A stretch of DNA of 64,000 nt from Laguncularia racemosa (GCA_037954665.1 JBBMOL010000446.1:62001-126000), one strand, 5' to 3'; positions 21,846-34,831 are shown, counted from the stretch's first letter. Program-made: numbers and translations. The notes: generated by a model not told the origin, from the sequence alone.

Positions 21846-24588
21846 CCTATATATATATATATATATACACATAATTTGTCTTGGATACCTGTATATTTAT
21901 ACAATGACTCTATATATAAGTATAACACATGTTACACTAAATGACTAAAGAAAGAGAGGAAAAAAAAGAGATTAGAGAATTTTATATATTAGAATGAAAA
22001 AGTTTAATAACTGATGTTATTTTTTAAAATGACCTAAGTATGAGTCAATAAAGAAAATAATATAAGTCTAAATACATTTAAAATATTATTAATAATAAGT
22101 AGGTTTATAGGTCAAATCTGTAACTTATTTACGAAACCTGTGTAATAAATGGGTTCGTAGATGAGTTTATATGTCAACCTTAAATTCAGATACAAATTTT
22201 AACATATCATTTTTAGATTTGATCTGTTTATTACTTGTATCGATTTTTATCAATTCGAATCTATTTATAATTGTATCGTGTTCGGTCTAAATTTACAAAT
22301 TGGATCTTAAATTACTGACCCTTCTTTATTCATTAGTATATATGCAAAAATATGTATCCGCCGGAAGTTAAACAGTATGAACAAGGAACATTACATGAAA
22401 AACGATAACCCACAAAAGCTAGGTATTACGCGAGTTACTGCACGAACAGACACAGCAAATTCGATTTCCAAATTGATGTGGCGCTCATTATTGTACAGAG
22501 AGTCCTTGAGAGTTGAGACCACGACGACTATAACATGCAAGCTTTACCTCATTGGCCACAAAACGGCTTTTAATTGTAAACCTAAGTGTAACAACTTTAA
22601 CCTACTGTCGGACCAAACCACGTTGATGTTTCCTAAACCTCTAAAAGGCTGAAAATTTCTCAACTACACCGAGCACATAGCTAATGTATATTCTCAGACC
22701 ATTCACGAAAACGTGCTCTTGAATAGGTATTGTTTGATTGTTAAAAATTTGTAATGTTAGATTAGATAAAATATTTTATTTTTTATTTGATTTATATATT
22801 TTTTAATTATTAAAAAAAAATAAAATACTAAACAAAATGCTTGTATTTTATATTATATAAAATATGATATAAAAATCAAATTCATTAAATAAAAATATAA
22901 AATCTATATTTACTATTTTATATATTATATTTAATATATTACTTATATATTCACACAATAAATATTAGAAAAATCCTTATGTAGTACTATATATATATAT
23001 AAAGTATGGCACAAGAAAATTATACTATCTTATTCTTCTTATTTTATACTATTCAATTTTCTTTATATTATATAATATTGCAATTTAATGCTATTATAAG
23101 GGTGTTGAATCAAGGCTCATTAATAACTATATTTGAATATATTGGCATTCACCGATTCCTCTTCACCTGACGGGGAAAAAGAAAAAGCCTGAATAATTTC
23201 TTAGACTTTTATATTAATCAAACCTTGTACTCTGGCCCTCGTGATGATTTATAACCTAGTAAATTAGCTCGCCACATCTATGGAGATATAAAAAACGGAT
23301 TAACTTCTTTATGTTAAGTTTCCAATTCTGGCTTTTGGAAACACCCCATATTGTTAAAGTTTGGACCGGGCGAGTTCTCTTGGTATCATTCAACGATCTT
23401 GGATATGTATAATAAAATCATAATACAAATAAATTGCCCCAGTAGCTATGTACTGGACGTTCGATAAATCTATTGAGTGCTGCAAAATCATTTAGAAATG
23501 TCTTGACTTGTATCCATACAAAGTCATAAGGCAAATGACATGGTGGTGGAAGCTAATTTTTTGAGATTATATGGAATATGAAAAAAAGATTATTATAATA
23601 ATTAATCAGCAAAATAGAGTAACATCCCAACATATATATATATTAATTATATAATAATATAACTACATTATACCTTAATAAAAGAGTTGGGCTAATAAAC
23701 TGACCTATTTAACTTATGAAAATAGCTGGTTATGTTTGATTTTCAACTTGTTTAATAAATAATTTATAGCTTAAATTTTTTAATCTGTAGAATAATGTGG
23801 GCCAACTTGTCATGGGTTAGGTTCCTCCCCTTAACCTACTATCCCTTGCTTCTTAATGTGTTAGAGCAAAGCGGCTTAGGTTTACCTTGTCAAACCACTA
23901 AATGGGTTGTAGCTGTCCGTTGACAGGTCAATTCACTTAATCTATTAAACCATTTAAATTTACTAGTTATTATTTTTTTAAAACCATTCTAAAATTGATA
24001 AAAAAAGCTTTGTAGTCAATTTTTTTTTTTAAAAAGGAATTATATTATGTATTATGTTATATCATCTAAACTATATTTTTATTTTTTTTGTTAGTTAATG
24101 GACTAATTATTTCACCTAACAATCCATAACTGGCTAGATTGAGTTGAAAAATCTCAATCTATTTACTAAACGCATCAAAGCGGTTCAACCTTTTAATCTT
24201 AATATTTCATAACTAGGCTAGTTTGACTTGTTTAACTCATCATCACATTTTTAATAGTAGCCTTATATTTAAAATTTTGTTAGAAGACATGACCGAATTC
24301 CAAGTTAATATATGTGGGTTTTATTACACCCACTAATGTAAATCTGCTTAGTGACAACAAGGAATTCCACTTGCATATAGAAACAACATCAAAGTCATTA
24401 TTTGAAATTTAGTTTTTCTTTTTCTTATTTATTTATTATTTATTTTTTATCAATATAATATACCTAAAATTTAAAATTAATTAAATTATATTTAATAAAT
24501 TTTTCATTTTCCAAATTGATTATCTCATGTCTCACTATTTACAACTTATACTCTAATAAATTAGCATTTTCCTTGGCATTGTTTTAAT
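21846..24588. other. AT-rich intergenic DNA
   Basis: No recognisable gene. There is an (AT)n run at about 21849-21867. The 91-codon frame at 22377-22652 has no recognisable domain. AT-rich stretches near 22726-22990 have imperfect dyad symmetry but no clear termini. Confidence 0.5.
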
Positions 24589-24718
24589 GATACTAATTAA
24601 TAAAAGTAGTAAACTTAATAAGTAAAAATTTGATTAAATATGTATGCTTTGAAGATACTAATTAATGAAAATAGCAAATTAGATAAGTGAAAGTTTGATT
24701 AAGTGTACATTATTTGAT
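24589..24718. repeat. 65-bp tandem dimer
   Basis: GATACTAATTAATAAAAGTAG at 24589 recurs at 24654 as GATACTAATTAATGAAAATAG. Both are followed by a TTTGATTAA segment. Confidence 0.85.
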
Positions 24719-27700
24719 CTTAACAAGAAAACATTTAATGAGTATAACATTAAATAATTTCAAACTTTATATGTACAATTAAAAGAAAAATCGAAAGTTG
24801 TGGCTAACGGTTTAGTTTTGAGAATACCCTCCGGCTTATGACCCTTCTTTTGCGCATGCATTTGGGGTGATTAGGGAAGAGAAGAAGACAACAAACTCTC
24901 AAGAGGGAAAACTCAAAACTATTCATTTCATTTTCTTTCTGGCTCATCAATATTACCCTCTTTACACCTCCATTTACATTCTCATTCTCGGTGGATACCA
25001 TCACAAGAGCTTTTAAGAGTCCACTGCAATCGACCACCTTTTTCAACATTCCACCATAAGTTTAAGCAACTTTCTTAACAGAAACCATCTCTCTAATTGA
25101 GTAATTACAGCTCACAATATCATTTGTTTGAGAAGGACCCAGATGCTTGATTCTAAGGAATCATGTGTTGAACTATAGCAAATTTAGGTAGAATACGATG
25201 ATTTAGTAAATCCAATAATTTTTGAGTCGATGAGAATAGGTTTATACATGAATCGAAGGTTGTTTGCCAAATGAACATGGCCAGTAAGAAAGCCTCCTGC
25301 CCACTAATCTTATAAATTTCGTTACAAGTTGCAACCACCTTACAACTCCAAATGGAGATCTACTAGCTTAGTAAATGGTTGTTTATAGGGTCGATTCGTT
25401 TCGCCAGATGGCACCAGACGAGAAGAGTAATAGAAGACTGCACTGGATAACACAAAATAAGATAAGGGTTTCTTACCTCGTACATTTTGCATAGCACCAG
25501 AGGAGAAAATTTGACTTACGCTACGTTTATTTTGAAAAGTAGGCAATAGGACATTGATGAAAATACCTTTTGTATGCTTTATTTTTAAAGTTTCCTAATC
25601 TAACAATACCAGTACCATTGCTTTACCACTACACCACCACAATTATAGCAACCACTGCACCACCATCGCTACTGCTATAACGTTGCCATAGCCACACCAT
25701 CACCTCTACCATGGTACCATTAGACTTGGTAAATGAACTGTGTTTGTGCCTTCACGTGTTAATAGTTGCGTGGCCTACGTATTCGTACACTTTCGTGCTA
25801 GAAGCCAACGTGCCCAGTGCCTATATCCGTCTGTTGTCTTTCGTGCTTGTGTACATTTTTTTATTTTTCACGTACTGTGGCAAAAAAATTGATCAAATCA
25901 AGCCGATTTTTTTTTTTTTTGCAATTTAGTTTGGAAAATTTCTAATTTAAGCCAAATAAAAAATTTACTGATTGGTTTAGAGGGGTAATTTGAACTAAAT
26001 AGTAAAGCCAAAATAAACCATTTTGAAAAAATATAATGATATTTTATTTGCAATTATTTTTTTTGTTGCAATATAATGTTTAAAAGAATTTTTAGTTTAC
26101 ATTTATTTAAGATGTATATGTATTTAAATTTTATGATCATAATTTAGCAAATATATATATAAGTGAACTTAAAACTTATATTGAATGCTAGCTTAAGAAA
26201 TAAGTCAATTGTATTATACATTTAAAATTTTTTAATTATTTGAATATTAACTTTATTAAACTCTTATATGATATTAATACATGTTATCATTAAATGAATA
26301 TAGTAATACTCCAATATAATTTAATTTGTAAACCAAACTAAGCCAAACTGAAATTTTATGGTTTAAAAAAAAATACAAAATTTAATCATATAATTGGATT
26401 TAAAGTGATAAAAAATCAATCTACATTTTTATAATTTGGTTTGATTCGAAAGAAATCAATTTGATCCGCACTCGACCGCCTTTAACGGCTCACGTCCTAC
26501 CCATGACCCACCAACTAATAGTTTGAAGATGAACCGGCAGAGAACAAGTGTGAATAAAAGTCCAACAACGCTTTACTGACTCCTTCCTCATCTCGCTGCA
26601 AAATTACAAAATCATTATATGATTTATTAATGATTTTCATTTTTCTATGTGGTAGAGAATTATATATATATTCAAATTAAGGCATTAAAGAAAACAAAAT
26701 AAATTCATCATATGAAATCGATTATATACTCGATTTACTCATATTGATTACATCCGTAGAGTGTAGTGTTTGTATTTTCCAATATGTGACTTGCGAATCA
26801 CTTAATTTCAATAAAGATAGAGTCGGTTTGAATCTAAATTACAATTAATAAGTTAAATAATACTAGTAATAGTAGAATATAGCTAAACAAATTTCAGACT
26901 TTAGTAACTTATACGGCATTTGATTTACTTGCATTTAATAAAATTATTAAATTATGATACGATTTATTAATAATTTTTTTTCTAGATAGTAAAAAACCGT
27001 ACATAAGTGAGAAAATTATATAAAGGTGACCTATGTTTTTGAACTTTTGCAAACAAGTGATTTGTATTTTTGTTTTATGGAATTTGTTTAGGGTGGTAGA
27101 GGGTTGCTTATCATACTAAAATCTTAAAAAAAAAAAAAAAATTAATCAAAACTTGAAGAATCAAATACAGATCACGAACCCCAAATATTTTCCTTCAATA
27201 CTATATCAAATAAATCTTTTTATATGAAAATATACTTTACTTGTTTCCTCTATAATTTTATGGTTCCCATGTAAAATGGTTTGAGTCATTTTATCAGTGT
27301 CCATCTGCATTACACTCCTCGTTTTACTTTTGGGGAGCGTTAATCATGGCCCCCATTTGCTTCCGCTAATTTGTTGCTATAACTGTCTGCCTGTAATGAT
27401 AGCATTTTCATTAGGGCTGTGGTGTGTGATCCATAGTTGTGTGTATGCTTGAATTTCAATGGTGTCTGTTGTCGTGCTTGTACGTAGACCGAGAAAAAGG
27501 GAAGACAAGAGGAACGTGAAACCGATGAGCGGAGAGGAAAAAGAGGGGCGTACGTAGTGGAATTAAGGTGAAGTCAAACTTACGCAAAGGCATATAATCC
27601 CTAGGCATCCTTGTCTCTGAAAATTAAAGACATGGTCAATCACGCTTCCCAATCCCAGAAACGATATCATCGGATTTGTAGGTTATAATTTCTAATTCGG

Positions 27701-28267
27701 GTTTTACTACGTGCGTCCTCTAGTGTTGTTTATCAAGTTTATTTTAATCATTTTAAAAGTACTGGTTATAGGTTAAGAAAAAAAGCATTGAAATGTGTAA
27801 ACTTTATTCTTTTTTTATAAGTTTACTGTCATACTCAGTTGAGAGAGCAACGTTTTTAATCAAGATATTATTTGGCTTAATCACATGTGAAATAACTGAG
27901 GATTTGTTTGATTTTCATTATCAAATTCAAATTATAAATATTCTTATTGAGAATCACGAGCATATTCAAGGGCACGGATCTTTCAAATTTTTGGAATTTG
28001 ATTCCTTCTCTTGGTTTTTACTTCTTAGGATTGTTGAGTTCCTATTGCTTTTTTTTTTTTTTTCCTTTATCATCTTTATAATATATGAAATAGCTATCAT
28101 TATAAATTCACGGAAAAAAACTAAATTAGTCCTGTTGGTCAAATGATGGTGTGTATAGATAAACCCATATAATCATATTTTATATCCGATTCTGTCTAAA
28201 TAACATCATGAAGTAAGTATAAGATAGGCAGGACATGTTTTCAATTGTAATCTATGTGGCAAGAGGA
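24719..28267. other. Intergenic DNA without recognisable genes
   Basis: Short minus-strand frames at 24804-25049, 25153-25338 and 25340-25546 follow one another but show no recognisable domain. A CACCAC/ACCACC-rich stretch lies at about 25625-25710. The 117-codon frame at 27793-28146 is Phe/Ile-rich and looks like AT-rich chance coding. The segment ends at AAGAA (28268-28272), the duplication of element C. Confidence 0.45.
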
Positions 28268-28272
28268 AAGAA

Positions 28273-28706
28273 TGTTAGAACTAGCATATAGAAAACTTAA
28301 TCATATGCGGCAGCGGAAGTGAAATAAATCCTTTACATACCTCCAGCCATTGCAAAGCAAATAGGTGTCCTGTTCGGTGGAGAATAATGTTACGCCTCGG
28401 TTACGGTTGGTGCTTCTAAACCTTAACTCACTCAATATAGATGGTGTATTTCTGTAGTGGTGAGCAGGATTAGGGACCCCGTAATACTCCTATTTATAAC
28501 TCATTCCATCAATGAGTTGCTTCACAAAATTAGGAATTATTTGGAACATATCTTTCTTGATATAGTGGGATATATTATTATTCCTGATTTAGTGGGATTT
28601 ATTGTTCCCTATTTAGTAGGATAATATTGTTCCTTTATTATGGGATTCATGGACCATATTTAGAGGTTATTTGTTTCCAATAAAAAAGGAAAGAGAATAA
28701 CCAATA
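28273..28706 (-). repeat. Element C 3' LTR
   Basis: 434 bp, starting TGTTAGAACTAG and ending ACCAATA on the plus strand (terminal A/T change relative to the other copy). It contains a 24-bp segment missing from the 5' LTR, flanked by similar GATTTA(G/T)TGGGAT text, consistent with slippage. Confidence 0.93.
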
Positions 28707-28722
28707 TTCTCCCACTTGGTCC
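28707..28722 (-). other. Element C polypurine tract
   Basis: On the minus strand AAGTGGGAGAAT abuts the 3' LTR start. This is a typical copia PPT. Confidence 0.8.
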
Positions 28723-28985
28723 ATGTATTCCATAATTTATCTTAATGAGAAACAAAATTCATGAATCATGGTGATAGGTCCTCTAATGACGAGTATTATC
28801 TCCCATGTATTACAATGCATTGTGCTTCTCAATCTTATAGAACTTGATGAATAAACCCGATGTTTATTCTAGGTCCAGACTTAATGATATTTCTCAAAAT
28901 AAATGAATAAACAAATGTGTACACAAGGCTAAATAAGAAAACATCAACTGAATAAGAGTTTTATTAAAATTAAACATAATAAAAA

Positions 28986-29495
28986 TTACATTATGGAACC
29001 AAGTTCCATTCTCATCACATGATCCTTAAAACTCTTTAGTTGCATGCCTTTAGTTAAAGGATCGGCTATCATTAACTCGGTGCTAATGTGCTCGATGACC
29101 ACTTTCTTTTCCTTAACACGTTCTCTTATGGCTAAGTACTTGATGTCGATATGTTTACTTCGACTACCACTCTTATTGTTCTTAGCCATAAATACAGCAG
29201 CTGAATTATCACAGTACAATCTTAATGGCCTAGAAATAGTGTCGACAATACTAAGCCCAGATATAAAACTCTTTAACCATACACCATGTGAGGTAGCCTC
29301 AAAACAAGATATGAACTCGGCCTCCATCGTGGAAGTAGCAGTCAAGGTCTGCTTTGCACTTTTCCAAGATACGGCCCCACTGGCAAACATGAAAACATAT
29401 CTAGATGTTGATTTACGTGAATCAACACAGCCAGCAAAATCCGCATCGGAGTACCCAACAACCTCCAGATTATCGGTTCGTCTATATATGAGCAT
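28986..29495 (-). pseudogene. Element C RNase H (copia)
   Basis: The 169-codon open frame carries YSDADFAGCVDSRKSTS, the hallmark of copia RNase H, then TLTATSTMEAEFISC and LYCDNSAAVFMAKN. An ISTELMIADPLTKGM segment ends the copia polyprotein. The catalytic D, E and D positions appear present. It is cut from RT by an in-frame TAA (near 29515) and an upstream frameshift. RNase H degrades the RNA template during reverse transcription. Confidence 0.88.
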
Positions 29496-29668
29496 ATAAC
29501 TCTTTGTCCCTTAAAGGTACCTCATTACCTTCTTTGCAGCTCTCCAGTGGTCAATACCTAGGTTACTCTGATATCTTCCTAGTATCCCAACAGCAAATGC
29601 AATGTCAGGTCTGGTACAGACCTGAGCATACATCAGGCTTCCAACAGCTGAAGCATATGGGATGTTTC
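29496..29668 (-). pseudogene. Element C RT/RNase H connection with frameshift
   Basis: The expected copia connection (PYASAVGSLMYAQVCTRPDI, DHWRAAKKVMRYL) is readable in a different frame from the upstream RT. A single-base loss in an A run near 29695-29700 explains the shift. A TAA replaces an expected codon just after MRYL. Confidence 0.8.
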
Positions 29669-30628
29669 TCATTTGTTCCTACTCAAGCTCATTTTGGGAC
29701 ACTGACTTAAGCTGAATTTATCACCCTTTATAATGGGTGCTACACTTGGTGAACAATCTTTCATCCGAAATCTCTCTAAAACTTTATTGATATAGGTTTC
29801 TTGAGACAAGCCTAAAATGCCTTGAGATCTATCCCTATGGATCTTAATGCCAATGACATAAGATGCCTCACCCATATCCTTCATATCAAAGTTCTTTGAG
29901 AGAAATTGTTTCACCTCATATAGCAACCCCTTATTATTAGTTGCAAGTAAAATATCATCCACATATAGCACAAGAAAACAAATTTTACTCCCACTGACCT
30001 TTTGGTATATACATTGATCCATCATGTTTTCTTCAAAGCCAAATGAAGTGATGATATCATGAAATTTCAAATACCATTGACGGGAGGCTTGTTTTAATTC
30101 ATATATGGATTTATTAAACTTGCAAACCAAGTGCTCACCTTCACTAGAAGAGAATCCTTCAGTTCCCTCAATATCCCTCATGCGCATGATATGATCACGC
30201 ACACCCTTAACATTGGTGAGTCTTAGAGTTGAAAGCTCTATAATTAGGGTGCTAGCCATTGCCTTGTCTGAAGTAGCAAATTGCTCATCAATAGCCTTCA
30301 GCAGATCTTGGACCCTTTGATATTGCTCGACAGAGCCCCTGATACCAGCAGAAATTTTAGTCTTTATGAACATAACTGATAGGCGATTGGATCGCTCCCA
30401 TTTTTCATAAAGACTTATCGCACCTGGAGTGCTGGTTTCTGTTACTGTAGGGGGCTCTTCTTTCCTTATAGCATAATCAATGTCCATCCATCCCAAATGA
30501 AGGAGAACCCTCTCCTTCCAAACCTTATAGTTATCCCCTTTGAGCTCGGGAACATCACATCGCATATCAGAAAAATTGACAGGTTGAATTGCTCCAATAA
30601 TTAAATGAACATGCTCAAAATTCGAGGC
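29669..30628 (-). pseudogene. Element C gag-RT in-frame fusion
   Basis: The first annotated ATG is at 30565 (MRCDVPELKGDNYKVWKER), but the frame is open to about 30628 and the residues before the ATG look like native gag, so the true start may be lost. Residues 1 to about 135 are copia gag (WMDIDYAIRKEEPP, NRLSVMFIKTKISAGIRGS, LSTLRLTNVKGVRDHIMRM). Directly after MRDIEGTEGF the sequence becomes RT: EHLVCKFNKSIYELKQASRQW and the catalytic FLVLYVDDILLATN. Gag C-terminus, zinc knuckle, protease, integrase and the RT N-terminus are deleted without breaking the frame. It is most likely a deletion derivative mobilised in trans. Confidence 0.88.
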
Positions 30629-32224
30629 TAATCAATATATAACATGCTTTTACCAATGTAAAAACATAAAAAATTACGAATCTAGTGACATAAAACTTGC
30701 CTGTGGGCTAAAGTTCTAATTCAATTAGATTCTACTTAAGACTTATTGTCATGATAGAATGTGAATCTAGTGACATAAAACTTGCCCGTGGGCTAAAATG
30801 TTATTATTAATATGTGATCCTAAATAATCCTTAATATATAATTTTAATCAATTAAGGATGCTGTGGCTACTCCCTAATCATTTAAAATTATATGGATCAC
30901 TTAATAATCACTTTATGAGATCCGTTCTTAATAAGGCTGCTGTGGCTATACCTCAATGCTTTATGGATCATCAAACAAAATAAATGTAAAGTCTAAACAT
31001 TTCTGATGTGATACCGTATAAATAACTTCGTTCAATAGAGGCTGCTTTGGCTAAACCTCAGTTAAACAAAATTATCTTTATCACTTGAGATCAGATAAAT
31101 TTCCAGGAAAGACGCGTAGGTTAAACAAAAGGTCCCACTTAAAATCCAGCCTCCTTAGACAGAATTCGAACGAATTCCCAGGAAAGACGTGGAGGGGTCA
31201 CATTTGTCCCACGATAATGTCTCCTTAGACAAAATTAATTTGACTCAATTTAGACTTTTAACTTAATGTTTTATGAAGTTATTTAATGTCTATAATACTA
31301 AATGTGATTTCTAATAAATAATCCAATCTAAATAAGGCTGCTGTGGCTACGCCAAAATTTATTAGAATTATTTAATCATAAGACAACAATAAATGCTATT
31401 GCTAAACATCATGCAATAACTCTAAACGTACTTAAACATGAATAATATATTGCATGTATAATAAATTCGAAACAGCTAAGAGGCACGGCTAGGAGGCACG
31501 GCCGTGTCTCCAGTTAGATACTCTTCCAAAACACACACGGTTCAAGGCACGGCTCAAGGCATGGTCGTGTGTTACAACAAATATGTTTCCAGAAGCTCAC
31601 ACGGCCAAAGGCACGGTTCCAAGCACGACCGTGTTACAACAGTTATGCTTCCAGAAGCTCACACGGCCAGAGGCACTGCCCCAGGCACGGCCGTGTTACT
31701 ACAGTTATCCTTCCAGAAGCTAGCACGGCCAGAGGCACGGCCCCAGGCACGGCCGTGTTACAACAGTTATGCTTCCAGAAGCTAGCACGGCCAGAGGCAC
31801 GACCCCAGGCACGGCCGTGTAACAACAGTTATGCCACGTGTGTATTAAGAACCATAAGCAATATACTATGAATATATTTTTAACATTCTTATATTGTCTA
31901 ATCAGCATTTCAAGTATAATGGCAAACCATAAATTATGCACTTAATATAACATAAGCATGCAACATCACAAATTAAGTTCATAGCATGCTAAAGGAATTA
32001 ATTCCCTTTAATAAATTTCATTCATTGACAAATGCAAATAATTTTAATATAAAATTATTCTGCTAAACGTCATACTTACACCTTGCAACAACAAGTACAT
32101 GAGAAATAAAATTTCATCACTTAACGATTTCTAATCACCAGAAAATTAAAAATACCGCTAAGCAAACAAATAAAAAACAAAGCCAAACTCCACAGAATTC
32201 AATAGGGCAAGGCAGAGGCGTCAA
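30629..32224 (-). other. Element C 5' leader region with internal repeats
   Basis: About 1.6 kb lies between the PBS and gag with no coding signal. It holds the CACGG array (31484-31836). It also holds four copies of a GCTGCTGTGGCTA-like motif (30858, 30933, 31038, 31333), two copies of GAATCTAGTGACATAAAACT (30678, 30763), and two CAGGAAAGACG motifs near 31104 and 31182. It is unusually long and repetitive for a copia leader. Confidence 0.7.
31484..31836. repeat. 62-bp tandem CACGGCCGTG array in the element C leader
   Basis: Palindromic sites lie at 31497, 31560 (decayed), 31624 (decayed), 31686, 31748 and 31810, that is every 62-64 bp. Each unit has CCAGAAGCT, a CACACGGCC or AGCACGGCC site, a second CACGG 12 bp later, then the palindrome 12 bp after that. 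The units read as Arg/Ala/His-rich frames on both strands, but these are repeat shadows. Confidence 0.95.
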
Positions 32225-32240
32225 GGGCTCTGATACCAAA
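32225..32240 (-). other. Element C primer binding site
   Basis: On the minus strand TTTGGTATCAGAGCCC directly follows the 5' LTR end. It is an intact tRNA-iMet-type site. Confidence 0.93.
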
Positions 32241-32650
32241 TGTTAGAACTAGCATATAGAAAACTTAATCATATGCGGCAGCGGAAGTGAAATAAATCCT
32301 TTACATACCTCCAGCCATTGCAAAGCAAATAGGTGTCATGTTCGGTGGAGAATAATGTTACCCCTCGGTTACGGTTGGTGCTTCTAAACCTTAACTCACT
32401 CAATATAGATGGTGTATTTCTGTAGTGGTGAGCAGGATTAGGGACCCCGTAATACTCCTATTTATAACTCATTCCATCAATGAGTTGCTTCACAAAATTA
32501 GGAATTATTTGGAACATATCTTTCTTGATATAGTGGGATATATTATTATTCCTGATTTAGTAGGATAATATTGTTCCTTTATTATGGGATTCATGGACCA
32601 TATTTAGAGGTTATTTGTTTCCAATAAAAAAGGAAAGAGAATAACCAACA
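32241..32650 (-). repeat. Element C 5' LTR
   Basis: 410 bp, almost identical to 28273-28706 apart from the 24-bp indel. A minus-strand TATA-like segment (GTTATAAATAG) lies at about 32458-32468. Confidence 0.93.
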
Positions 32651-32655
32651 AAGAA

Positions 32656-34831
32656 TTCAAAGATAATTTGCATATAATTCGACTTTACTTGATTATAAAA
32701 TAAATTAATCATGCACAATTTCTAACTGATTTATGTACAACAATGTGATCTAAACCTGAGTACTCCTCACCTGTACAACTTGAAGGGAAGCTGCGTATTT
32801 GTTATATTAATGTCTACTAAATTGTTGTACGTAAGTAGGTGGCAGACGACAACCATGTACTGCATACTGATTTCTACACACATAAACATTACCTTTGTTA
32901 TTCTATAAAGAGAATATTAGAGTATTATACCTTGTTATCTATTAAAACTCCAATGGAGGTTCGATCTTTAGGGTTTAAGCACCTTCTCGACTTGGGTTTT
33001 ATGGAAGAATTGGATGCAAATAGAGTTTATGAACAAGCTTTAAATTATACTACTTTGCTTTCGATCAGTGGTTGATTCAGGATTTTACTCGAGACGAGTT
33101 GCAAAGTTTAAGATTTAGGTGGAAGGGAAATTTGTTTTCTCCCTAACCAGTAGTTCTGGCCAAACAAAGTTCACATTTGCTTTTTGTTGCCACTTTTTCT
33201 TGCAGTAGACAGACAATTAATGTGCTATTTATGTTACTAAATATCCCCAAACCAATGAGTCATGTAGTCGACTAACTTAATTAGATGCCCCAGAAACAAA
33301 GCTCATTTAATAAGCTTAACTTGCACATAAATGCAGCATTATTTAGTTATTATAAACCTATATGAAAAGTAATAGATATATTTATGAACACACATGGTTT
33401 GATGAAATGGGCCCGGAAGTATTAATTGTCGAAACGAAATATTTATTTGTGAAGACGTCCTCATCCATCTAATGGCACAATTTTTATGAAAACCTAAGTG
33501 TTTTTTTTTTTTTTAGATCTAATCATAATTTATATAATGGGAAAAATATAATTTTAGTTTTCAATTATTATCTATTTTTTTATTTGAGCCTTCATTTTTT
33601 TTTGTTTTTTTTTTATTTGAGTTATCCACATTTTCAAAACCTTATAATTTTTTTTCGTTAATATATTAAGTTTTCCATAATATGTGATACGTATCAACTT
33701 CAAATTAGTTTATAATAATTAAATTGATAAAATGGTGATATTAATATATTTATTTACATAATATTATAAAAAATAATATTAAATAAATTTAATGATATAA
33801 TGCAATAAAAAATAATAATTAAAATTAAGAAAAAAGCCCAAAAAATTTATGTATACCTTAGCCATCTTAGTCAATTAGCCTAAAACTAATTAAAAGCCAT
33901 TGTGTGTGCCAAATAAATAAAAAATTTAACATATTTAATAAAAATCCTAATTTTTTAATATTTTAAAAATATTGATGATTTAAATTTAAAAAAAAATGGT
34001 TGTGGTTTTCAAATAGAAAAGTGGGCAAACATTGAAAACTTATATCATATATGACAAGTGATCAAGAAAATACTAGGCACATTGACACACTTAATATGTA
34101 TCAAATAGATTTTGTCAAGTTTTTATAAAATTCATTCACACGAATTTTTTTCCATCCGGTGATATCAACAGTAGGTTCGAAATTTTTATAGCCAAATAGC
34201 GTGATTATTGCTTCTCATTTTAACACATCATGGAATTTCCCTCTGCCTAAAATGCAGATTTTTGATAGTTAGCATGCAACTTAGTATAAGCACTTGCTTT
34301 CTTTACCTTCTTTTGTTTCCTTTATCTTTTTCCTTTTTTTTCTTTTTTGTTCCATTTGTATTCGCTTAACATAAGTGCCAATTGTCATGAGCACGGGACA
34401 ATAAAAGTAATTTACGTGTTACAAATATTATTCATAGAAGGTTCTAAAACAGTTGTGTACAAAATCATTTTAAAATCGAAAGATTGTAACTCAATGGTGA
34501 TATATGTCAAATTAAAGACCGTCGTGTTCACAACAATACAAAGGGCAGCAAATATCAAAAAGTCAAAGTTGTAAACTTGCCCTCGGGCGGAATGTAAGCC
34601 GGATTATTTTGAGGGGACACCTTACCTTCCGACACAGTCCAACAAAACCACAAATGTATCATGCATGTATCTCCCAAAGAAAAAAAAACCAAAAAAAAAA
34701 AAAAAAAACCTAATGAAAAACCACTTCATCAATCTATTTAATTTAATAAAAGTTTTTATAATCTAATAGTATGAAATCGATTTTTTAAGAGAATAAATCA
34801 AATTTTGAATTTTCCTCTTTACATTTGTATT
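32656..34831. other. AT-rich intergenic DNA
   Basis: No gene recognised. The 78-codon frame at 32839-33075 and the 75-codon frame at 34347-34574 have no known domain. Long T and A runs are frequent (33500-34000). Confidence 0.45.

Larger units (their letters stand above)
28273..32650 (-). mobile_element. Element C: young, internally deleted Ty1/copia retrotransposon
   Basis: The ends are TG...CA with a perfect 5-bp duplication AAGAA (28268-28272 and 32651-32655). On the minus strand: 5' LTR (32241-32650), PBS, long leader with a CACGG tandem array, gag fused in frame to RT, RNase H, PPT, 3' LTR (28273-28706). Only about 3 base differences separate the LTRs apart from a 24-bp indel, so the insertion is recent. 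Protease, integrase and the first part of RT are absent, so it is non-autonomous. RT preceding RNase H with no integrase after it fits copia order. Confidence 0.95.

Noticed and set aside
22726..22850. Possible hAT-like MITE with GTTTG/CAAAC ends
   Set aside because: Inverted ends are short and AT-rich, and no duplication could be shown.
25711..25929. 72-codon hydrophobic frame
   Set aside because: No start context or recognisable family; ends in a T run. Chance frame.
27793..28146. 117-codon Phe/Ile-rich frame resembling a membrane protein
   Set aside because: AT-rich composition alone yields such frames. No promoter, homology or motif.
29044..29499. 151-codon plus-strand frame
   Set aside because: Antisense of the copia RNase H.
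31484..31836. Regular repeats resembling a CRISPR array
   Set aside because: Spacers between palindromes are themselves near-identical repeats, the context is a plant retrotransposon and there are no cas genes.
31504..31941. Several overlapping Arg/Ala/His-rich open frames on both strands
   Set aside because: They are produced by the 62-bp CACGG repeat, which is open in several frames. No domain, and the region is the leader of copia element C.
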